From: Xylocopa sonorina
Lineage: Eukaryota; Arthropoda; Insecta; Hymenoptera; Apidae
Length of the DNA stretch: 64,000 bases
Direction: 5' to 3'
NCBI RefSeq assembly: GCF_050948175.1
Contig: NC_135195.1
Location: 620,001-684,000, forward strand
The position numbers and the translations under genes are program-made. Shown here one piece after another: positions 54,640 through 64,000 of the stretch. Position 1 is the stretch's first letter, and every line of letters begins with the position of its first letter. The notes under the pieces were generated by a model. That model did no database searches, was not told the DNA's origin, and saw only the letters and a program-made list of their open reading frames with translations.

Positions 54640-57600
54640 TGAGATGCGATATCTCGTTTTAAGAAACATTAGACCTCTATTGTTACGACACGTAGACATC
54701 TGCATACGCTATTTCCTAGCACGGATGTGTCGCATTTACATTCTTTTGAAGTGTATACGCGGTATTCATGACACTTCGCAATGAATATTATATCTTATCA
54801 CGAAACATAGAAAAGAGATGCGATATCTCGATTTAAGAGGCATTAGAACTCTATTGCTACGATACGTGGACATCTGCAAACGCTATTTCCTAGCATTGAA
54901 ATGTCGCATTTACATACTGTTGAAGTGAGTACGAGGTATACATGACATTTCGCAATGAATATTATATCTTATCACGAAACATAGAAATGAGATGCGATAT
55001 CTCGTTTTAAGAAACATTAGACCTCTATTGTTGCGACACGTAGACATCTGCATACGCTATTTCCTAGCACGGATGTGTCGCATTTACATTCTTTTGAAGT
55101 GTATACGCGGTATTCAAGACACTTCGCAATGAATATTATATCTTATCACGAAACATAGAAATGAGATGCGATATCGCGATTTAAGAGGCATTAGAACTCT
55201 ATTGCTACGAGACGTGGACATCTGCAAACGCTATTTCCTAGCATTGAAGTGTCGCATTTACATACTTTTGTAGTGACTACGAGGTATACATGACATTTCG
55301 CAATGAATATTATATCTTGTCACGAAACATAGAAATGAGATACGATATCGCGGTTTAAGAGGCATTAGAACTCTATTGTTCCGATACGTGGACACCTGCA
55401 AACGCTATTTCCTAGCAAGGAAGTGTCGCATTTACATTCTTTTGAAGTGAATACGAGGTATACATGACACATCGCAATGAATATTATATCTTGTCACGAA
55501 ACATAGAAATGAGATACGATATCTCGTTTTAAGAAACATTATACCTCTATTGTTACGACACGTAGACATCTGCATACGCTATTTCCTAGCACGGATGTGT
55601 CGCATTTACATTCTTTTGAAGAGTATACGCGGTATACATGACAGATCGCAATGAATACTATATCTTATCACGAAACATAGAAATGAGATGCGATATCGCG
55701 GTTTAAGAGGCATTAGAACTCTATTGTTACGATACGTGGACATCTGCAAACGCTATTTCCTAGCAAGGAAGTGTCGCATTTACATTCTTTTGAAGTGAAT
55801 ACGAGGTATACATGACACATCGCAATGAATATTACATCTTATGATGAAGCATCGAAATGAGATACGATATCTCGTTTTAAGAAACATTAGACCTCTATTG
55901 TTACGACACGTAGACATCTGCATACGCTATTTCCTAGCACGGATGTGTCGCATTTACATTCTTTTGAAGAGTATACGCGGTATTCATGGCACTTCACAAT
56001 GAATATTATATCTTATCACGAAACATAGAAATGAGATGCGATATCGCGATTTAAGAGGCATTAGAACTCTATTGTTACGATACGTGGACATCTGCAAACG
56101 CTATTTCCTAGCAAGGAAGTGTCGCATTTACATTCTTTTGAAGTGAATACGAGGTATACATGACACATTGCAATGAATATTACATCTTATGATGAAGCAT
56201 CGAAATGAGATACGATATCTCGTTTTAAGAAACATTAGACCTCTATTGTTACGACACGTAGACATCTGCATACGCTATTTCCTAGCACGGATGTGTCGCA
56301 TTTACATTCTTTTGAAGTGTATACGCGGTATTCATGACACTTCGCAATGAATATTATATCTTATCACGAAACATAGAAAAGAGATGCGATATCTCGATTT
56401 AAGAGGCATTAGAACTCTATTGCTACGATACGTGGACATCTGCAAACGCTATTTCCTAGCATTGAAATGTCGCATTTACATACTGTTGAAGTGAGTACGA
56501 GGTATACATGACATTTCGCAATGAATATTATATCTTATCACGAAACATAGAAATGAGATGCGATATCTCGTTTTAAGAAACATTAGACCTCTATTGTTAC
56601 GACACGTAGACATCTGCATACGCTATTTCCTAGCACGGATGTGTCGCATTTACATTCTTTTGAAGTGTATACGCGGTATTCATGACACTTCGCAATGAAT
56701 ATTATATCTTATCACGAAACATAGAAATGAGATGCGATATCGCGATTTAAGAGGCATTAGAACTCTATTGCTACGAGACGTAGACATCTGCAAACGCTAT
56801 TTCCTAGCATTGAAGTGTCGCATTTACATACTTTTGTAGTGACTACGAGGTATACATGACATTTCGCAATGAATATTATATCTTGTCACGAAACATAGAA
56901 ATGAGATACGATATCGCGGTTTAAGAGGCATTAGAACTCTATTGTTCCGATACGTGGACACCTGCAAACGCTATTTCCTAGCAAGGAAGTGTCGCATTTA
57001 CATTCTTTTGAAGTGAATACGAGGTATACATGACACATCGCAATGAATATTATATCTTGTCACGAAACATAGAAATGAGATACGATATCTCGTTTTAAGA
57101 AACATTATACCTCTATTGTTACGACACGTAGACATCTGCATACGCTATTTCCTAGCACGGATGTGTCGCATTTACATTCTTTTGAAGAGTATACGCGGTA
57201 TACATGACAGATTGCAATGAATACTATATCTTATCACGAAACATAGAAATGAGATGCGATATCGCGGTTTAAGAGGCATTAGAACTCTATTGTTACGATA
57301 CGTGGACATCTGCAAACGCTATTTCCTAGCAAGGAAGTGTCGCATTTACATTCTTTTGAAGTGAATACGAGGTATACATGACACATCGCAATGAATATTA
57401 CATCTTATGATGAAGCATCGAAATGAGATACGATATCTCGTTTTAAGAAACATTAGACCTCTATTGTTACGACACGTAGACATCTGCATACGCTATTTCC
57501 TAGCACGGATGTGTCGCATTTACATTCTTTTGAAGAGTATACGCGGTATTCATGGCACTTCACAATGAATATTATATCTTATCACGAAACATAGAAATGA

Positions 57601-59097
57601 GATGCGATATCGCGATTTAAGAGGCATTAGAACTCTATTGTTACGATACGTGGACATCTGCAAACGCTATTTCCTAGCAAGGAAGTGTCGCATTTACATT
57701 CTTTTGAAGTGAATACGAGGTATACATGACACATTGCAATGAATATTACATCTTATGATGAAGCATCGAAATGAGATACGATATCTCGTTTTAAGAAACA
57801 TTAGACCTCTATTGTTACGACACGTAGACATCTGCATACGCTATTTCCTAGCACGGATGTGTCGCATTTACATTCTTTTGAAGTGTATACGCGGTATTCA
57901 TGACACTTCGCAATGAATATTATATCTTATCACGAAACATAGAAAAGAGATGCGATATCTCGATTTAAGAGGCATTAGAACTCTATTGCTACGATACGTG
58001 GACATCTGCAAACGCTATTTCCTAGCATTGAAATGTCGCATTTACATACTGTTGAAGTGAGTACGAGGTATACATGACATTTCGCAATGAATATTATATC
58101 TTATCACGAAACATAGAAATGAGATGCGATATCTCGTTTTAAGAAACATTAGACCTCTATTGTTACGACACGTAGACATCTGCATACGCTATTTCCTAGC
58201 ACGGATGTGTCGCATTTACATTCTTTTGAAGTGTATACGCGGTATTCATGACACTTCGCAATGAATATTATATCTTATCACGAAACATAGAAATGAGATG
58301 CGATAACGCGATTTAAGAGGCATTAGAACTCTATTGTTCCGATACGTGGACACCTGCAAACGCTATTTCCTAGCAAGGAAGTGTCGCATTTACATTCTTT
58401 TGAAGTGAATACGAGGTATACATGACACATCGCAATGAATATTATATCTTGTCACGAAACATAGAAATGAGATACGATATCTCGTTTTAAGAAACATTAT
58501 ACCTCTATTGTTACGACACGTAGACATCTGCATACGCTATTTCCTAGCACGGATGTGTCGCATTTACATTCTTTTGAAGAGTATACGCGGTATACATGAC
58601 AGATCGCAATGAATACTATATCTTATCACGAAACATAGAAATGAGATGCGATATCGCGGTTTAAGAGGCATTAGAACTCTATTTTTACGATACGTGGACA
58701 TCTGCAAACGCTATTTCCTAGCAAGGAAGTGTCGCATTTACATTCTTTTGAAGTGAATACGAGGTATACATGACACATCGCAATGAATATTACATCTTAT
58801 GATGAAGCATCGAAATGAGATACGATATCTCGTTTTAAGAAACATTAGACCTCTATTGTTAAGACACGTAGACATCTGCATACGCTATTTCCTAGCACGG
58901 ATGTGTCGCATTTACATTCTTTTGAAGAGTATACGCGGTATTCATGGCACTTCACAATGAATATTATATCTTATCACGAAACATAGAAATGAGATGCGAT
59001 ATCGCGATTTAAGAGGCATTAGAACTCTATTGTTACGATACGTGGACATCTGCAAACGCTATTTCCTAGCAAGGAAGTGTCGCATTTACATTCTTTT
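54640..59097 (+). repeat. 9-unit tandem duplication with an 8-unit third partial copy
   Basis: About 54640-56770 matches 56206-58336 at 1566 bp (9 units), with landmarks 'acagatcgc'/'acagattgc' at 55641/57207 and 'cacattgcaatg' 56164/57730. The next repeat of 'acagatcgc' at 58599 is only 1392 bp (8 units) on, because a D monomer at about 58.3 kb is fused to the following E monomer with one unit lost. Confidence 0.88.
58309..58338 (+). other. D/E fusion junction with one-monomer deletion
   Basis: The unit reads D-like 'gataacgcgattt' and then E-like 'ctattgttccgatacgtgg'. Elsewhere these marks lie in two adjacent monomers. The switch lies in the identical stretch between them. Confidence 0.85.
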
Positions 59098-62000
59098 GAA
59101 GTGTATACGCGGTATTCATGACACTTTGCACTGAATACTATATCTTATCACGAAACATAGAAATGAGATGCGATATCGCGGTTTAAGAGGCATTAGAACT
59201 CTATTCTTACGATACGTGGACATCTGCAAACGCTATTTCCTGGCAAGGAAGTGTCGCATTTACATTCTTTTGAAGTGAATACGAGGTATACATGACATTT
59301 CGCAATGAATATTATATCTTATCACGAAACATAGAAATGAGATGCGATATCGCGGTTTAAGAGGCATTAGAACTCTATTGTTACGATACGTGGACATCTG
59401 CAAACGCTATTTCCTAGCAAGGAAGTGTCGCATTTACATTCTTTTGAAGTGAATACGAGGTATACATGATACATCGCAATGAATATTACATCTTATGATG
59501 AAGCATCGAAATGAGATACGATATCTCGTTTTAAGAAACATTAGACCTCTATTGTTACGACACGTAGACATCTGCATACGTTATTTCCTAGCACGGATGT
59601 GTCGCATTTACATTCTTTTGAAGAGTATACGCGGTATTCGTGGCACTTCACAATGAATATTATATCTTATCACGAAACATAGAAATGAGATGCGATATCG
59701 CGATTTAAGAGGCATTAGAACTCTATTGTTACGATACGTGGACATCTGCAAACGCTATTTCCTAGCAAGGAAGTGTCGCATTTACATTCTTTTGAAGTGT
59801 ATACGCGGTATTCATGACACTTTGCACTGAATACTATATCTTATCACGAAACATAGAAATGAGATGCGATATCGCGGTTTAAGAGGCATTAGAACTCTAT
59901 TGTTACGATACGTGGACATCTGCAAACGCTATTTCCTAGCAAGGAAGTGTCGCATTTACATTCTTTTGAAGTGAATACGAGGTATGCATGACACATCGCA
60001 ATGAATATTACATCTTATGATGAAGCATCGAAATGAGATACGATATCTCGTTTTAAGAAACATTAGACCTCTATTGTTACGACACGTAGACATCTGCATA
60101 CGCTATTTCCTAGCACGGATGTGTCGCATTTACATTCTTTTGAAGAGTATACGCGGTATTCATGGCACTTCACAATGAATATTATATCTTATCACGAAAC
60201 ATAGAAATGAGATGCGATATCGCGATTTAAGAGGCATTAGAACTCTATTGTTACGATACGTGGACATCTGCAAACGCTATTTCCTAGCAAGGAAGTGTCG
60301 CATTTACATTCTTTTGAAGTGTATACGCGGTATTCATGACACTTCGCACTGAATACTATATCTTATCACGAAACATGGAAATGAGATGCGATATCTCGTT
60401 TTAAGAAACATTAGACCTTTATTGTTACGACACGTGGACACCAGCAAACTCTATTTCCTAGCAAGGAAGTGTCGCGTTTACATTCTCTTGATGTGAATGC
60501 GAGGTATACATGACACTACGCAATGAATACTATATCTTATCACGAAACATAGAAATGAGATGCGATATCTCGTTTTAAGAAACATTAGACCTCTATTGTT
60601 ACGATACGTAGACATCTGCGTACGCTATTTCCTAGCACGGATGTGTCGCATTTACATTCTTTTGAAGTGTATACGCGGTATTCGTGACACTTCGCAACGA
60701 ATATTATATCTTATCACGAAACATAGAAATGAGATGCGATATCGCGATATAAGAGGCATTAGAACTCTATTGTTACGATACGTGGACATCTGCAAACGCT
60801 ATTTCCTGGCAAGGAAGTGTCGCATTTACATTCTTTTGAAGTGAATACGAGGTATACATGACACATCGCAATGAATATTACATCTTATGATGAAGCATCG
60901 AAATGAGATGCGATATCTCGTTTTAAGAAACATTAGACCTCTATTGTTACGACACGTAGACATCTGCATACGCTATTTCCTAGCACGGATGTGTCGCATT
61001 TACATTCTTTTGAAGTGTATACGCGGTATTCATGACACTTCGCAATGAATACTATATCTTATCACGAAACATAGAAATGAGATACGATATCTCGTTTTAA
61101 GAAACATTATACCTCTATTGTTACGACACGTAGACATCTGCATACGCTATTTCCTAGCACGGATGTGTCGCATTTACATTCTTTTGAAGTGTATACGCGG
61201 TATTCATGACACTTCGCAATGAATACTATATCTTATCACGAAACATAGAAATGAGATGCGATATCGCGGTTTAAGAGGCATTAGAACTCTATTGTTACGA
61301 TACGTGGACACCTGCAAACGCTATTTCCTAGCAAGGAAGTGTCGCATTTACATTCTTTTGAAGTGAATACGAGGTATACATGACACATCGCAATGAATAT
61401 TATATCTTGTCACGAAACATAGAAATGAGATACGATATCTCGTTTTAAGAAACATTAGACCTCTATTGTTACGACACGTAGACATCTGCATACGCTATTT
61501 CCTAGCACGGATGTGTCGCATTTACATTCTTTTGAAGAGTATACGCGGTATTCATGGCACTTCACAATGAATATTATATCTTATCACGAAACATAGAAAT
61601 GAGATGCGATATCGCGATTTAAGAGGCATTAGAACTCTATTGTTACGATACGTGGACATCTGCAAACGCTATTTCCTAGCATTGAAATGTCGCATTTACA
61701 TACTGTTGAAGTGAGTACGAGTTATACATGACATTTCGCAATGAATATTATATCTTATCACGAAACATAGAAATGAGATGCGATATCTCGTTTTAAGAAA
61801 CATTAGACCTCTATTGTTACGACACGTAGACATCTGCATACGCTATTTCCTAGCACGGATGTGTCGCATTTACATTCTTTTGAAGAGTATACGCGGTATT
61901 CATGGCACTTCACAATGAATATTATATCTTATCACGAAACATAGAAATGAGATGCGATATCGCGATTTAAGAGGCATTAGAACTCTATTGTTACGATACG

Positions 62001-62339
62001 TGGACATCTGCAAACGCTATTTCCTAGCAAGGAAGTGTCGCATTTACATTCTTTTGAAGTGAATACGAGGTATACATGACACATCGCAATGAATATTACA
62101 TCTTATGATGAAGCATCGAAATGAGATACGATATCTCGTTTTAAGAAACATTAGACCTCTATTGTTACGACACGTAGACATCTGCATACGCTATTTCCTA
62201 GCACGGATGTGTCGCATTTACATTCTTTTGAAGTGTATACGCGGTATTCATGACACTTCGCAATGAATATTATATCTTATCACGAAACATAGAAAAGAGA
62301 TGCGATATCTCGATTTAAGAGGCATTAGAACTCTATTGC

Positions 62340-63038
62340 TACGATACGTGGACATCTGCAAACGCTATTTCCTAGCATTGAAATGTCGCATTTACATACT
62401 GTTGAAGTGAGTACGAGGTATACATGACATTTCGCAATGAATATTATATCTTATCACGAAACATAGAAATGAGATGCGATATCTCGTTTTAAGAAACATT
62501 AGACCTCTATTGTTGCGACACGTAGACATCTGCATACGCTATTTCCTAGCACGGATGTGTCGCATTTACATTCTTTTGAAGTGTATACGCGGTATTCAAG
62601 ACACTTCGCAATGAATATTATATCTTATCACGAAACATAGAAATGAGATGCGATAACGCGATTTAAGAGGCATTAGAACTCTATTGCTACGATACGTGGA
62701 CATCTGCAAACGCTATTTCCTAGCATTGAAATGTCGCATTTACATACTGTTGAAGTGAGTACGAGGTATACATGACATTTCGCAATGAATATTATATCTT
62801 ATCACGAAACATAGAAATGAGATGCGATATCTCGTTTTAAGAAACATTAGACCTCTATTGTTGCGACACGTAGACATCTGCATACGCTATTTCCTAGCAC
62901 GGATGTGTCGCATTTACATTCTTTTGAAGTGTATACGCGGTATTCAAGACACTTCGCAATGAATATTATATCTTATCACGAAACATAGAAATGAGATGCG
63001 ATAACGCGATTTAAGAGGCATTAGAACTCTATTGCTAC
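62340..63038 (+). repeat. Dimer (348-bp) duplication with a D/K chimera
   Basis: The K-B pair ('ctgttgaagtgag' then 'ttgcgacacg' and 'ggtattcaagac') at about 62.4-62.6 kb repeats 348 bp later (62513/62861). The linking unit, 62635-62808, starts as D ('gataacgcg') and becomes K at about 62660-62693. D proper follows at about 62983. This is a recent-looking two-unit event. Confidence 0.87.
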
Positions 63039-64000
63039 GAGACGTGGACATCTGCAAACGCTATTTCCTAGCATTGAAGTGTCGCATTTACATACTTTTG
63101 TAGTGACTACGAGGTATACATGACATTTCGCAATGAATATTATATCTTGTCACGAAACATAGAAATGAGATACGATATCGCGGTTTAAGAGGCATTAGAA
63201 CTCTATTGTTCCGATACGTGGACACCTGCAAACGCTATTTCCTAGCAAGGAAGTGTCGCATTTACATTCTTTTGAAGTGAATACGAGGTATACATGACAC
63301 ATCGCAATGAATATTATATCTTGTCACGAAACATAGAAATGAGATACGATATCTCGTTTTAAGAAACATTATACCTCTATTGTTACGACACGTAGACATC
63401 TGCATACGCTATTTCCTAGCACGGATGTGTCGCATTTACATTCTTTTGAAGAGTATACGCGGTATACATGACAGATCGCAATGAATACTATATCTTATCA
63501 CGAAACATAGAAATGAGATGCGATATCGCGGTTTAAGAGGCATTAGAACTCTATTGTTACGATACGTGGACATCTGCAAACGCTATTTCCTAGCAAGGAA
63601 GTGTCGCATTTACATTCTTTTGAAGTGAATACGAGGTATACATGACACATCGCAATGAATATTACATCTTATGATGAAGCATCGAAATGAGATACGATAT
63701 CTCGTTTTAAGAAACATTAGACCTCTATTGTTACGACACGTAGACATCTGCATACGCTATTTCCTAGCACGGATGTGTCGCATTTACATTCTTTTGAAGA
63801 GTATACGCGGTATTCATGGCACTTCACAATGAATATTATATCTTATCACGAAACATAGAAATGAGATGCGATATCGCGATTTAAGAGGCATTAGAACTCT
63901 ATTGTTACGATACGTGGACATCTGCAAACGCTATTTCCTAGCAAGGAAGTGTCGCATTTACATTCTTTTGAAGTGAATACGAGGTATACATGACACATCG

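Larger units (their letters stand above)
1..64000 (+). repeat. 174-bp satellite array, 367.9 head-to-tail copies, fills the window
   Basis: The motif 'acatagaaatgag' (or close variants) recurs every 174 bp from base 1 to the last unit start at 63853. I checked phase directly at many points, for example 175, 349, 523, 697, 9919, 10615, 24181, 29923, 49933 and 63853. After correcting for three 2-bp deletions every checked start fits 1+174n. All units read in the same direction. The consensus is about 37% G+C. No stretch of non-satellite DNA, inversion or mobile element interrupts the array, and no gene is present in any part, so this entry covers the whole gene-free interval. Monomer length near one nucleosome plus linker fits a centromeric or pericentromeric satellite, but nothing in the sequence proves centromere function. 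I do not recognise the family. The array continues past both window edges. Confidence 0.98.

Noticed and set aside
1..64000. CRISPR array
   Set aside because: The period is 174 bp with the whole unit conserved. There is no alternation of a short constant repeat with unique spacers, and no cas genes.
1..64000. CENP-B box
   Set aside because: I looked for the mammalian core TTCG-N4-A-N2-CGGG on both strands and saw no match. 'TTCG' occurs in 'cacttcgcaatg' and 'ctttcgacacg', but neither is followed by the CGGG part.
1..64000. Known satellite families such as human alpha (171 bp) or Arabidopsis CEN180
   Set aside because: The length is similar but I see no sequence resemblance to either consensus. 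Assignment to any named family would be a guess.
1..64000. Strict A-B dimer as the basic repeat
   Set aside because: Early units suggest A/B alternation, but typing the first 33 units gives runs such as A-A, B-B and A-A-G. The dimer is therefore not the unit of amplification.
1..64000. Embedded transposon, tRNA, rRNA or promoter of a gene
   Set aside because: Phase continuity leaves no room for inserted sequence, and no unit departs from the satellite consensus by more than scattered substitutions.

Overview
The whole window is one uninterrupted tandem satellite DNA array. The repeat unit is 174 bp, all copies run head to tail in the same orientation, and there are 367 complete units plus the first 148 bp of a 368th. 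The phase (counted here from the 'acatag' at base 1) can be followed from the first base to the last. I found no gene, RNA gene, transposon, inversion or other non-satellite sequence on either strand. The array runs off both ends of the window.

Organism: almost certainly a eukaryote, because long homogenised arrays of nucleosome-length (about 174 bp) monomers are typical of centromeric or pericentromeric heterochromatin. I do not recognise the monomer and cannot name the species. The consensus is about 37% G+C, yet it carries about 11 CpG per monomer where about 6 are expected from its C and G counts. That argues against strong CpG methylation decay and fits an invertebrate such as an insect, or another lightly methylating lineage, better than a vertebrate or flowering plant. 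This is inference only.

Monomer types: substitutions define recurring families. The main two are A ('aagaggcattagaactc', 'aaggaagtg') and B ('aagaaacattagacctc', 'cacggatgtg'). Others are D (EcoRV site lost, 'gtagtgactac'), E ('gttccgatacg'), F ('gacaccagcaaac'), G ('aagcattagacttc'), H ('gatgaagcatcg' at the boundary) and K ('ctgttgaagtgag'). The order is an irregular mosaic, not one fixed higher-order repeat.

Layout: about 1-13 kb is an older-looking mosaic with a private B subtype. About 13.8-22.6 kb holds a 21-unit duplication and an 8-unit duplication carrying the only length change seen. About 22.5-38.3 kb holds 11-, 40/39- and 48/47-unit offset duplications. About 38.5-45 kb holds 6-, 5- and 7-unit duplications. 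About 45-64 kb holds 8-, 9-, 41- and 49-unit offset duplications and a dimer duplication. Many junctions are visible as chimeric monomers, so the window is a readable record of unequal exchange. The only ORFs of note (62 and 94 codons) result from a 2-bp deletion or a stop-codon substitution inside the satellite and are not genes.
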